A stretch of 64,000 bases of DNA from assembly GCA_019321725.1 (NCBI GenBank), contig CM033111.1, forward strand, positions 434,001 to 498,000. The letters run 5' to 3'. Positions within the stretch are counted from its first letter, which is position 1. Each line of letters begins with the position of its first letter. Of the stretch, positions 1-12,800 are shown in pieces. The notes beneath the pieces were generated by a model, which worked only from the letters and a program-made list of their open reading frames with translations, was not told where the DNA came from and did no database searches. This DNA is from Paulownia fortunei (taxonomy: Eukaryota > Streptophyta > Magnoliopsida > Lamiales > Paulowniaceae). The translations under genes were made by a program, and so were the position numbers.

Positions 1-154
1 AAAAGCTGAAATCTTAAAACTATAATAACTGGAGAAAAAAATCCGGACAGGAAAGAGAGATCGGTGTCCGATTGCCTCGCCGGAGCTAAATCGCCTTCAA
101 TTTCTCCGGAATCTTTTGTTCGAAGTTTTACCGATAGCCGATCTCACCGTATCA
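1..154 (+). other. 5' untranslated leader of the RAMP4 gene (left end cut by window)
   Basis: Sequence directly before the ATG at 155, including a GC-richer stretch (ccgattgcctcgccggag) typical of a plant leader. The transcription start cannot be placed and may lie outside the window. Confidence 0.5.
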
Positions 155-2093
155 ATGGTAAAATTCGTTCTTTTTCTCTATATTTATTTTTATTTTTCTT
201 ATGATTTGTAGATGCTACTTTTCATGATTATTTTCCATGTAATCCTTTAAAAAAATATATGGTTGCATAATTTTTTTATTTTTTTGTCTTATGATTTATC
301 TAATCTGGAGGTTGATTAACCTCAATGTAGATCATACAGTGCCAATATTAATGCTAGGGAATTTAAGCAATAGCAAAAGGCGCTCTGACATAATTCTTTT
401 TCTGAAATAGTAAATCATTATAGAAATTCGGAAAATTTATTGTGTGATAAATTGCATAATAATGTCGTTTATCCTCTCATAGATCTTGTCAGGATGTTGA
501 TCGCTATGGCTCTTTTGGTAGAAAGAGGATTTTTACTTCTTCTTTTTTCCTTTGAATTGTTAGAATAATATATTCTGTAGGAATTTTTCGGAAACTGACA
601 TGGTGTTGTAATGAAGGAAATATGGATTTTTTACACTCTCTGTTGATCTGATTATGCAATTTAAAGTGGAAAAAACAATTAGAAAGGATAGCCTGTTTAT
701 TTGTCTTGAAATGGAAGGATTGTATGTTTTATTATCAATTTAGTTATAGAAAATAATTGGCATTCAAGTATTTGTGATTGTTAAAATTGATATTTGAAGC
801 TGAATCACAGCATGAGATTTGTGTTATTAGTCATTTACCTTCAGTCATTTGGATAAAGGCCTTCCACTAAATGCAGCATTTTGCCTTTTTGATTTTGTTA
901 CTAGGCAAAGAAAACACCAAGGTATTTTCCTTTCCTTTTACCCTGAAGGAAAAGAGTTGGCACAAATTTCTTGTCTTTCCTTTGGGAGAAGTGGGAAGTT
1001 GGTTAGGAGTGGAGTGGAGGTGTAGTTACTAAGCGGCTGTATCATTAGAAGCAATTAAAGATTGTCACTACAATCCTTCTGTTATTACGATTTGATTTCT
1101 TAACCCTTAGGGTCAGAATTTCATGATCAGTTGTGATATATAATAAGCTCACACATTATTTCGATATTTTTGTCTCATATACAGACAACTTCAAGGAGGC
1201 TTGCTGACAGGAAGGTAGAGAAGTTTGAGAAGAATATTACTAAGCGAGGTGCTGTCCCTGAGACTGGCACAAAGAAGGGAAACAACTTCTCTGTTGGCCC
1301 TATCTTGCTTGGGTTTTTCATTTTCGTTGTCATTGGGTCATGTAAGGATTTCTTCTTACTCCTTATATTTCTTTTCCTGTTTTCACATCCACATTGCTCT
1401 GTTAATTCAACTTTATTGGGTTTTGTAACCAAATGCTTTTGCTGACTATTTTGAGAACTAGAACCTGAATGATACATTTATTGTTGTTAAAGTGAGATCT
1501 TGTGACCAGTTCCTAACTAAAAACTATAAATTTGATTATGGCAGCTAATATCTAAGAAGCATTTTAACTCAACTAGCTTAAAATTTGCAAGCCGATGTGA
1601 GTCCTGCTGTAGAGCACCAGTGTTGTATCTGTATCCTCAGTTGTATTCTGTTCCTTGTATAACACTAATATAATCTCACCTAACCCAAAAAATCTTAGAA
1701 GCATTTTACTATGCTTTGTGTCTATATTGTAGCAATAGCATAATCTACAAGTTGATTAAAAGCAGTATTGTGGTTGCTGACTTGAGATGGTTGACAACAG
1801 ATTTAGGTGCTAGCATTATATGTTTGTTGCTGTGCGGTTGAAGCATGCAATTTGCAACAATTTTTTCTTTAAAATGCATGCTTTTCTTCAGTCTTTCTTC
1901 TCCCGCTCAGTTATGTGCTTTTAAGTAGAGCTTAAGATGCATTGCACTAAAAGATCGGCCCTTTCAAATGTCGCATTTTTTATGTTGTTTTATCACTTTC
2001 TTTTCATGAGTCATTTAGTAAATAACGTTTACCTTTCTTTCCTCAGCGCTATTCCAGATAATCAGGACGGCAACAAGTGGAGGGATGGCTTAA
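155..2093 (+). CDS. RAMP4: RAMP4/SERP-type stress-associated ER protein, 68 aa, three coding exons
   Basis: Small tail-anchored ER protein that associates with the Sec61 translocon and ribosomes and is linked to protection of membrane proteins under ER stress. Coding exons are 155-157, 1185-1341 and 2047-2093. Exon 1 contributes only the ATG; the intron at 158 starts with gt and ends in ag at 1184, the second runs from gt at 1342 to ag at 2046. The spliced frame is 207 nt and encodes 68 residues, the usual plant length. Residues 2-12 begin TTSRRLADRK, a basic cytosolic part follows (KRGAVPETGTKKG), then one membrane segment (about residues 39-58, VGPILLGFFIFVVIGSSLF) and the typical C-terminus IIRTATSGGMA. 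All of this agrees with the known plant family, so the identification is firm. The promoter lies left of the window. It is convergent with the F-box gene on its right. Confidence 0.95.
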
Positions 2094-2213
2094 CCATAGC
2101 TCGTGTTTCTTTATCTGGGGACGGCAGACTGTTATGAACTGTTTTTGTGGTTTTAAACCGAATGTAGAAAAACATACCGTGCAATCATGTCATAAAGAAC
2201 TCCTATAACTTCA

Positions 2214-2219
2214 AATAAA
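2214..2219 (+). terminator. Probable polyadenylation signal of RAMP4
   Basis: AATAAA lies 121 nt after the stop codon and is followed by a T-rich stretch. This fits a short plant 3' UTR. Plant signals are loose, so this is likely but not certain. Confidence 0.5.
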
Positions 2220-2229
2220 ACTCTTTTTT

Positions 2230-3511
2230 CCAATCTTTGCCTTTTATTTCCTTTTCTTTAATTTGCTGTAGTAAACTAGCATTTCTTCATGCCAATGTTT
2301 GCCTAAATTAGATAGATTATTATACTTTTTAGAGTCCCTTTTCTGGGACTCGAGCTAATAAGGCGATTTATTGTACCAATATAAGTTTTGAAATGCCGAC
2401 ATGAGCTTTCTCCTTTGTCAGGCGATGGAAGGGATTTTTACATTTATCTTTCTAACATTGATGAGATTTTAATATAATGTCGCCTTGTTTTGTTGGTGGC
2501 TATTGGCTGCTTGTTTGCAATGTACAGCTGAGCGTCAGACCAGTCAGTGACTATTGTCAGGTACGGATAAAGATGTTTTTTTCCTGCAAAATAGGTGGGA
2601 GGTGACCGAGATGGGAAATTATAAGGTGTTCCCTGCATGCGTCGTTGATGAATCAAATTAAAAGTGGGTATATATTTGTATTGAAAGGGAATATGTTTTA
2701 CACATTTATAACTGGAATTGATTAGGAAATTCTCAAGAGAAATATTTACATCCATCTTGTGGCTTCCAAACTCTCAGAAGTTAGATGGATTTTTGGGAAA
2801 CATTTCTCCTTTGGAACTTTGTGAAGAAAGATTTTAATTTAAGTTAATTAAAAGACCATGCACCCATTATTCTATCACATTGAAAATCTGTATATTTTTC
2901 AATGGGAGTTATTTTTAAAAATAGAAACAGGTTGATGTTACTTCTGCAAATAATAAGATATTTTATTTGCAAACACTATAGCAAAGTTTGAACGTTGAAA
3001 TTGCCTTCATAAATTAAAATTTAAGAAAAAGAAGAAAAAGAAGAAGTGACCACACCCATTACACACATAGAAAAGTACCATGCCAGAAGTTGTAGAAAAT
3101 ATACTCAGTACGAGGCAACTGCCTGACCAATTCTCACCAAGAAAAGAGTCTGGGCCAAATGAATCTTGATGGAGGAAGAAATATTAATAGGGTATCCTTG
3201 ATGTTGGAAAAAGTATAAATATAGGGAATCCATGAGAAACCATGTACAGTGATTATTTGAATGGAAAATAGAGATTGGATTATCATTCACAAGCCAGCCA
3301 ACTAAAAACTAAAGCCATTTAAATTGTTCCTGGGAATCACAAATTCATCATCTGATGTTTATACATGAGACGGGAAATAATATTACCCCAAGGGTTCGTC
3401 ATAAGGAAATTGGGCTGCAGAGGATAGCAGATAATGCTCGCAGCCGATGTGGGAACAAATCCACGTCAGGAAGAACCATAAAACGTAATGCGCAACTAGA
3501 TCCAACGAAAA
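2230..3511. other. Convergent spacer and 3' UTR region between RAMP4 and LCR
   Basis: About 1.3 kb between two genes that face each other. No reading frame here resembles a protein. It should hold the 3' UTR of the F-box gene on the minus strand. Confidence 0.6.
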
Positions 3512-6500
3512 TTAAGCCAACGCCGTTATACAAGGATGAAATGAAGTGCCACATGCAATCAACTGCCTCTTTCTCCCGCGTGGCAACACCCAGCCAGGTA
3601 CCTTGAGCCATTCCCCACTTGATAAATCATAGGTAACTAGCCGATTCATTTGACTAGATCTCAGGGATAGCATGAGCAAACCTTTATTACCCAGACAAGT
3701 CATTTTAACCTGCCTTCCATAAAATTCCAAGCACCATATGTTTGGCATTCTGTCAACCTCCTTCCACAAGAGAGTCATCTTTTGCAGCTCCCAGATGCAG
3801 ACACATGTGGCCGCATTCTTGGTCAGCAGCCCCACAAGCATGATCCTTCCCCCGCATTCAGCTAGTGTATGATCACTCAGATGTGGAGGGCCTGGGATTA
3901 CAAACTGTTTCCAAATCCCGGTGACCATGTCATAGGACACAAGCCCATCAGGATTTGAACGCATGAAGTAGAGCGTCCCATCAACAGACACTGTCTGAGA
4001 CCTGAAGTTCAGTGCAAGTGGAAGCTTGATACTCGAGGGCATGCTTCCTGGACGACTCCAAGAGTTCTTTGTGGAGTCGTAGACTTCGTACTCCCCCCCG
4101 CAACCAACCCAAAGGATTTTATATCCTGAGCTGGCAGATTTCCCATTCAGAGTCATCCCAACAGCAACACGGGACCAGATCTTAACGGACCTAGCCGGCA
4201 ACTCCTTGAAGGACCTAGTGAGAGGGTTGCAAACATAGAAGCCTCTATGCCCAATATCAACTAAACAGACAAGACCCCCTGCTGATGCCACTGGTAACAC
4301 AATCAATTTGGTTGGCAAGGTAGGCCCTGTTGGATGGTGCCATTTCTTCAATAATGGGTCATACATGGCTCCAGTATTGGCATTTTCATGAGTGATGGTG
4401 TAAAACCAAGGTTGGGCTTGCTTAACTTGAGCACATTGCTGGGAGAAACTTTGGGAAGTCAGCAACGAATTCCACTTCCGGCAAACTGAACGAAAGCAGA
4501 AAAATGTAGCTATTGGCAGTCTAGCTATCACAGCTTCAAAGAGGTCTTCTGGAAAGTCTTTCCAGATAAGCTGCTCCATATTTTCTGTTGAGCTTGTAGT
4601 AGAAGTTGCTTTTCCTCGATTGCGCTCCTTTCGAGCTTTCTTTGTGGGCAGAGGTTTGCCAGGTTCCAGCATCTTCAGATTTTCAGATTTACCAGCAGTC
4701 ATTATGATGTTATAGCAACCGTCTTCTAGAGAGCTATCTTCTTTATTAAAAAAACACCATCTGCAAAATAAATGAAGTTCCTTCAGATACTTAAAATTTG
4801 CAAAATGACAAAAGTAAAAGTTTGATGGAATTTCATTTTTCAAATGCACAAAATAAGGAGCAGAGAGATAGAGAGAAAGTATAAACAATGCATATTAAAG
4901 TAACATAACAAAGTAAGACATCAAGTTTCCAGAGCACACGTTATGGTTAAAACAGACAATCAAGTGGTAGACCAAAAATGAACGCAATAACTAGCTGGAA
5001 AAATCATTGTCCAGGATGAATAAAAATTGACTCATGTAAGAGGAAAAATAAAATAAAAAGGTGTGTAATGTAAGTTGCAAGGCAGAGACTCAAGATGATA
5101 GCATGAAACATAATGAAATGTTTAAATCTAAACTTGTCGTTGTTCCTACCTTTAACAGCAATGATGTGCATGGACCAAACTTGTAAAGGTACAAAATTGA
5201 AGATTTTTCAACTTTGTAAGACATAACTCAACATAAGTGCATGATATGTAGATTCTAGCCTTAGATTGCGATCTCTCTCTTTATCCCTTCAACCTTCACC
5301 TGCTCTCTTTAGAGCCGCAAACTCATACTTTTATAGCTATAAATATTGAGAAGGTTTAATTAAAGAGCCAGAAATAGAGAAAAAAGGATCACCAAAACAA
5401 ATCAACATCTCCCCTACTACAGACATATTGAAAACTAGTCATTGAAGAAAATTAGTTTATGTACCCACTAGAAAAAGATACATTAATTTAGTACAGAACA
5501 CTGCAAAATTGTTTATGCAAATTTACAATCTACTTCGTACTTGAACAGATGTGAATGCAAGAAGAGTAGCTTGAACATGTAGACTATCTGATATTGTCCT
5601 TGTATTTCAAATTGTCACAGTGTACCTCCCTGAACCTCCACTCCACTATGTAGCCGCAAAAGAATCAAAACATTTCTTTTCTATTGAAACATCCCATGAT
5701 TAATTGTGAACTTCAATATTTATCTTAAATACATGTGAGAATTAGATTGGAGTCAGAATGTGCACATGTAAGAAACTATCACCACTGACATACGAAAGAA
5801 CAGGACTTTATGAACATAATCCATATAAGACACGTGTCAAAACTAAAAATATGTTCATTCTGTGCAATACATGCAAAGATACACAGCTGATCCCATGCAG
5901 AAACATATTATGTGCAGGCAAGTATTGAATTACCAACTATCAACTGCTATCATTATATACAGCCATCAATCAGCTTCCAACTTATGGATCCCTGTACGAT
6001 TTCCAGCAATGCATAACTTGTGTAATAGATTGAACCCATATTCAATTGAACTTTAGAAAGTAAATACATAACTTTCAGGGGACCGGAAGCCACTGAGCTG
6101 AATTGGGTTATACCGTGAAAGGATAAACAAGAACAATATGATGTAATTCTTATGCTCGGTTCGTTAAGTATAAACTACCATCCACTGGTTCAGCAATTTT
6201 ATCATTGTATCAACGACAATGAAATTATTGGTGTTATAATGGGACAATTAGCATAATTTTGACAACTTCACAAACATAACTGTACATATACAATTTGGCA
6301 GTCGCACATAAACAAACTGAGAGAATGAACAATCTTTTCTTTCTCCAAACCAAAACAGTCGAACTAATAAATCAGAAACTACAGAAACAAAACAAGAAAC
6401 TTTTACAAAGAATTAGTATTTACACCCCCAAATATCCCCCTTTTTAACACAAGCATCCTTATAACAAAAAACCGATTCACATATAATGATAACCAAAAAA

Positions 6501-6705
6501 TCAGAGATAAAAACAGCAAAAACCGAAGGAAAAAAAAAAAAAGAGTAATTAAGAACCTGAGAGGGTGCTGCTCCGTTGTGACTTGAGGTTGAGCTTGAAA
6601 CCGAATGAAGCAACTGGAACGAACCGTAGGAGGAAAACCGTAGAGTTCTAAAACCTCTTGTAATTGCCCAATAAGTTGCCTTAGCATGGCCACCCCTTCC
6701 ATCAT
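3512..6705 (-). CDS. LCR: F-box protein LCR/FBX6-type, miR394 target, 465 aa, two coding exons
   Basis: Substrate adaptor of an SCF ubiquitin ligase. In Arabidopsis the miR394-controlled LEAF CURLING RESPONSIVENESS protein acts in shoot meristem competence and leaf shape. Coding exons on the minus strand are 6705-6557 and 4760-3512, with donor CAG/GTTCTT and acceptor TTTTGCAG/A; phase 2 is kept (AG plus A gives Arg50). The joined frame is 465 residues, close to the Arabidopsis length of about 467. The N-terminus reads MMEGVAMLRQLIGQLQEVLE. A basic patch (KKARKERNRGK) lies near residues 90-100 and the F-box near residues 114-155 (LIWKDFPEDLFEAVIARLP). The C-terminal two thirds form a kelch-like beta-propeller region. 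The second Met is at 6702 and the choice between them is open. A miR394 site sits near residues 383-390. A long intron of 1796 nt separates the exons. It is convergent with RAMP4. Confidence 0.94.
3742..3761 (-). promoter_or_regulatory. miR394 target site in the LCR coding sequence
   Basis: The minus-strand mRNA reads GGAGGTTGACAGAATGCCAA. Its complement differs from mature miR394 (TTGGCATTCTGTCCACCTCC, from memory) only at miRNA position 14. The seed and cleavage positions 10-11 are paired. It encodes EVDRMPN at residues 384-390. This site is the known hallmark of LCR orthologues. Confidence 0.92.
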
Positions 6706-6720
6706 TCATTCCGTAACCAT
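6706..6720 (-). promoter_or_regulatory. Short upstream ORF (MVTE, stop) ahead of LCR
   Basis: ATG at 6720 opens a four-codon frame ending in TGA at 6708-6706. That TGA overlaps a further out-of-frame ATG at 6709, which itself lies 4 nt before the LCR start at 6705. All three are seen directly in the sequence. They matter only if the transcript starts upstream of 6720, which is likely. Confidence 0.6.
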
Positions 6721-6870
6721 ACTCCCCCCCACCCCCTCTCTTTCTTCCTCCTCTTTCCCTCTCCCTCTGTATCTATATGTTGTTATGTATCTGTTGGTAT
6801 GTATGTGTAGTGTGTGTTTTTTGATGGGGGTTGGGCTGTTCGTTTGTTTCGTTCTTACTTTAGCCAGTCG

Positions 6871-6880
6871 GGTATATACA
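6871..6880 (-). promoter_or_regulatory. Candidate TATA box of LCR
   Basis: On the minus strand the sequence reads TGTATATACC, about 165 nt before the start codon, with a TGACGTG (ACGT-core) element directly upstream. A CT/GA-rich leader follows downstream at about 6720-6770. Position and composition fit a core promoter, but the start site is inferred. Confidence 0.4.
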
Positions 6881-9800
6881 CGTCACCAGGCCCCATACGA
6901 ATACGATCGATGACTAGTATTGACCGTATACGCAAACTTTTGTCCCTTTTTCTTTTTCTTTTTTTGCCTCCCACTGGATTGATATTTTTGTTCCTTTTTT
7001 TTTTTTTTATCAAATTGCCCCTCTTCCTCTTTTGACTTTTTTTACGAGAAAAGAATGAATATCAAAATAATTTTTGGAAAATTTTGAGGTCAAAGAAAAA
7101 AAAAATTAAACTTTTAAGTAAATATCCTAGAAAAAATAGATTTTAAAGCCCTATTTTCTCTATGTTTCGAAGAGTGAATCTCAATAAAATAATTGTTTAA
7201 ATGTACGAAAATAAGCTTGTTTAATAAGAATATACTTGTTTTTTCCTATAAATAAAATTTGTACTAAGGGGATCTAAGTTATTTAAGAAAGAGTAGCAAT
7301 AAACTAGTAGAAGATTATTAAGTTTTTCAAACATTATGGTATTTTATTTCTTTACCCTTTTCACTAATACTTCTCCACCAATGAATTTACTGATTTTAAT
7401 ATGTTCTAAAGCATGCTGTTTGTAAAAGACTTGGTGCATGCCACAATCAACTTGTCACAGTTTCATCATATAAAAAGTTCTAGGAAATAAAATAATTTGT
7501 TACCAATAATATTACATATACGATTTAATTGATTGGTCAATTTGATCTGAATTTAAATTATTTGAACAGAGTTGATGAATCATCTAATATCTTCATTTTA
7601 ATAAAAGAAAAAAATTGAATACTTAGTTCTTTCTTAAAGATTGTTTTGGGGATGCAAGCAGCATAAAATACCCTATTTTGGATTTTTTTTTTTAAGTTTT
7701 GAACTAATTTGGAATTTCAATTATTTTATGTATTTTATTTCTCAAGAAATAGGGATATAGTTGTTATAGCAAATCATCCTGCTCCCACTTCTAGAAACTT
7801 TTTCTTTTTATTTTTTTGGTACAATCTAGAAACTTTTTCTACATTTATGCTTAAAGCTAAATTGATTTGCTCTTAACTTGCATGTGACAAGATAAGAGGA
7901 TATTACAAAAATAGCCCCAATTTAATTTTATTTGTTATAGTATAAAGTTTAATTCTTTTTAATTTTTTAATTAACTTTATTGTATTAATATATTGATAAT
8001 TTTAATATTACAAAAATTTTAAATCTTAATTATTGTTTAATTAGATTTTAAAAGTTTGACTAGATTATCTAATATTATACTAAAAAATAATTGTATAGAT
8101 CGATTCATTATAAGGAGAAAGTCCTTAATTTAAAACGGAAGAAGTAATAAATACTTGGCAGATAGTTTGATTGTATTTTCAATCAAATTCTCAAAGTCCA
8201 TTGGAATCCCACCTACATTTTCACCTACTTTATATTATATATCAATTACAAAATGATGTAATTTGTTCACTAAGAAAAGGGTTGCTATCTCATGAAGCAA
8301 AAAAATAAATATAATAGGAAACTCACTTTCTTCTCACCGGAGTATGTAACCACACCGAAATGAAGGGAAAAAAATAAAAAAATAAAAAAGCTAACAATTG
8401 CTAGTCAAAGTGATGGCTCTAAGAAGTTTATAGTGTTCAAATTGTCAATATTAGTAAATAATAAGTAGTAAAAAATATATAATATTTAAATTATCACTAC
8501 TAATAATTAATGATATTTGCATATAATAATTTAATATATAAAAAAAATTGTTTCCACTCTACTGAAAATTATTATTATGATAAAATAATAATTATCACAA
8601 TATAATGTATGTAACTAGGAAAAAACTTTACATTGTTATTTAATATTTGTCATTAATACATATATATACATATTTTATTATAAAGCCACTAAACGGGTTT
8701 CCCTTTTTTTTTTTTTTTTTTTTTCCTTGCACCCTCATTTAATGTGTTCATTTACTTTTGCCTACCATCTATATATATAAAGCCAAAAATAAAAAAATAA
8801 AAAATCCAAATAGTAGAAAAAATTTAATGTATCATGCATTAGGTTTGTCAGCGAGAAAATGATGGTTCATGGATTACACAAAAGTCTAAAACAAAGATTG
8901 AATGCTACGTGTGATAGCCTCAGTTTGGCAGGTATCAGAGGTGAAGTCAATTTATTATTGGAATCTACTATATATATATATATATGTCCATTAATTTAAA
9001 ATAAGGTTATCCAGAATTTACATACTTCACTTGTTGATCTCTAATTTGGCTGTGTATAATTTAGAACGAAAGGAAAACTACTCCCTTCGTCCCAAACTGT
9101 AGGTTATTGGTATTGTTGATCATTTAGTTTGACTATATTTTTTTATGCAGTAATTAATAATTTAATTATATATATATAGTTAAAAAAAGAATAATATTAA
9201 ATAATACACCAAATTTATTTTGTAATGCAGCAAGGGGGGCAATAATTTTTGAAGGGTGTATAATCGCAATTACATATGATCCTATTGGAAAAGCCTATGA
9301 ACCAAAATTTATAAAATTTATTTATTTTCTAGATCCAGGTGTTTTAAAAACTGTAAGGCATTAGGCGAAACATTCACATGACTTGGGCTAAGCGTATGCC
9401 CCGTAAATTTTCATATTTAATAGTTTTAAAATTAAAAAAAAATAACAATTTTTTTAAAAAAATAGTCCATGTATTAAAAAAAATGTAAAATAAAAAATTA
9501 AGGGTAAAAGGCATAAAATACTATAAATAAGAAGGACTATAATAGCTCTTTGGACAATAGAAAAATTAATATCAAAATCATGAGGTAAATAATATTTTTT
9601 TAGAAGAAAATGTTAAAAAAGTTGGAAAAATTAGATTATTAAACCAATTTAAAGTTGAAAAAATAATAATTTTATTCCTTTAAGGTACGTATCCGGTAAT
9701 TTAGACAAGCGTCCAGAATATATAGCCAAACTCTTAAATATATATTTTATACGATAATTTTATAAATATTATATTTAATGTATATACACTTGATATATAT

Positions 9801-12800
9801 TTATCATATAAATATTTTATTTTTTATAAAATAAAATACTTAACATTGATACATACATTAATTAAAAAATTTATTAATATTTAATAAATGATCCTTAGGA
9901 TTGCCGAGAAGCATTTTTTGAATGCCATGCCCCGTTCGTAAGGCTGCCGAACTTGCTCTATAACTACCTTTTAGAACACCATCCAAATAAGCAAATATTA
10001 TATCTTAATTACACCAAGAAAAAAAAGAAAATCTAAAAAGGAAAACTAACTCCCACATGAAGGGTTCACCATACTTGTTGACCATTTGAATCTCAATCTT
10101 TTTTCTTTTCTCTATTTTAGTGAGAAGAAGTGGTTAGGGGTAGAAAGGTAAATAGACAAATAAGCGTTTTTCTTACCATGGTGATTCCCCGTCGGCCTCC
10201 AGGAATTTGATGAGTATTTTTGGTCCAGCCTTCATTGGTCAAGGAAAAAAAATTAGAATCACTTTTTCTTCCAGAACGTATCAACGGCTCAAGTTACCCC
10301 TCAACCAAAAATCAACGGCGTAGATCACATCTCCGCAAGTCTCTTTTCCTTTCTTTCCAGGCAAACGAAATGATTGTGCAACCACTTTTCAAATTTCTGA
10401 TGATTTTAGGCAGAAATATTGAATAAGCATGTTCTTTTGTACAAAGTACAAACCTCCATTTTAGATTTTCATTTTAGTAGTGCTTTTCTATGTCTTTTCC
10501 TTGTTTTTTTTTTTTCTTGTTTATGTGCTCGATTTTAACCTATTCATCTCAATTTCTCTATTATGGATTATTAAAATTTCAAGAATAAATGAAAAAAAGA
10601 AAAAGAGTACTAAACTTTGTACCAACCTAGCCAGTTGCTTTTACACTAGCCAAACTTCATTATGAGCATCACCATTAAGGTACTAGCAACATAATGATGG
10701 TCAGATGCTTTAGTTATATTCAAATTAAATAAAATGATGTCCCTAATTACTTTCAAGTTGCAAATGTTAAGGGAAAAAAAGTTACTTTAGTTATAAGATT
10801 TATTATTAGTATATTAAATCTTCTTATGCATAACAGCATATAAGACATTAGCATGTTATATCCATATATATTATGGGCAATTTTTATGAGGCATTATTTA
10901 TTTTATTATTATTATTATTATTGTTGTTATTGTTGTTTTGAAAGGTTCTTACCACCATCATTTGCTTGGTTGTAAAGCAAAAATTCATTCAGCCCTATGA
11001 ATGGAAGGTGAAGAAGATGCCACTCAAGTAAAGAAATTGTTGGGCTTCATCATCACCAACCTAACAATAAATATTTGTTTGAGAATTGCTGTAAAAAATT
11101 TATTGGTCATCAAATCACTTGATGTAATTTATGCATGGAAGGTCAATCTCAATGAACATCAGCTTCTTGCTTCTTTCTTGGCATTGTTATTTTTCCAATG
11201 AAGTGTATTTAATAAGTTTTTAAATACTACTATGATTAAATACTTAGCGTTTTTGACATTTTTTTTTTTTTTTTTTGCTGTTTTCCTCATTTTTATTGTG
11301 ATTTAGATGAACTTAAAATATTGACTGGGAAATTTAATCCTGCTCACAAGATACTTAGCTAATCCTCACATAAATGTGCTTCTTGTCACAAGTATGCAAA
11401 TTAATGAGGAAATTAATAAATAAATTGTGTTATACTCTAACTAAACAACGGTTGAATTCATGTTTCACTAAGTATATAGTTTAAAAAGTAAAAAATAAGT
11501 CTACTAGTATGTACAAAAGAAGTAAGTAAATAGAGAACAATAGCTTATTTGTGGAGCATGTCAAAAAAAAAAAAAAAAAACTCTGACAAATTAAAGATCA
11601 ACAAAAGCATAGTTCTACAAAACAACTTGAATATTTAAATAAGTTAAACATAGACTTCGAGAAAGATTTCAAAAATTATTAACTATTAATTTAAATTAAA
11701 TTAGATCTCCACAAAATTTTGATTAAATGAATTTAACGGTTAGAATGTGACTTTAAACTACTAGTTATAGATGAATTTTAGTTTTAAACATAATTTGATC
11801 CAACTCAACTAATAATTAATTCAATTTTATCATAAGTTGGAAGAAATCAGCTGATTGGTTGAAGTATTTCCATCAAAAAAGTTATTGTATGGGCATATGA
11901 ATTGTGATGGAGGAAATGAAATATTTGGTACACAAAGACGTCTCCATCTAAATGATGAGCCATCACACGTTTTCTATAATCTGAGATGATAGATAGCAAA
12001 CCTATTCTTGAAACCCATTGCAATGGATTATATGATCGCCGTGTGGTTTTTTAGAATGATTATGCACCAACCCAACTGTACACGTGTTCCATGGCATCAA
12101 CCACTCTTTCCTTGGTCACATGATATTCTATTCATTTTTTGTTGAGGAAAAAAAGCTAAATTAATTATTTGTAATATAATATGTACACAGGAGGTAAAAA
12201 GGAAAAAAAAAAAAAAAGAGATAGTGGCATACTAAAGTTGAGTTTAAGAGTAATGCATGACAAGTAAAAAAAATAGAGAATGTCGTTGATTGTCAAGTGG
12301 GTTTTATTAAATTGTGAAACTAAAGTGATTTTTAATCAACATTTGGACATATTCTTGAAATATGAGAAGATAGGGTTGAAAAAATGTGCCTTTTCATATT
12401 TTGTCTTTATTTTTTAAAATAATTTATTTTGTTTTTAAATCTATCATGAACCCCCTTTTTTTTTCAGAGGAAAATTAAGTGCAAAATCTGAAATATGTAA
12501 TATAAAATAGTTGTTTTATGAAAATGTCGTATTAAAATTATCTTAAAAATAAAAGTTTGCGTGTAACATTTGATAAATTTAAACTGATATATTGATTTGA
12601 TGTTTTATTTTAAGAAAATATATTTAATTTACTATATATTTGTTAAACTTATTTTAAGAAAACATAATTCATTCCTGTAGTTGATTTTTTTTTTTGGCGG
12701 GGTGGGTGAGTGCTGTGAAGTAATTAATCTAGGTAATGATTATGTATAGAGAGAAGAGCTAAAGTTAAGGTAAGAGGAGAGAAGGGTTAATTATATATAT

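Noticed and set aside
9330..9960. Possible non-autonomous transposon with 'aggcg...' rich ends
   Set aside because: The two ends look only loosely complementary; no inverted repeat or duplication could be established by eye.
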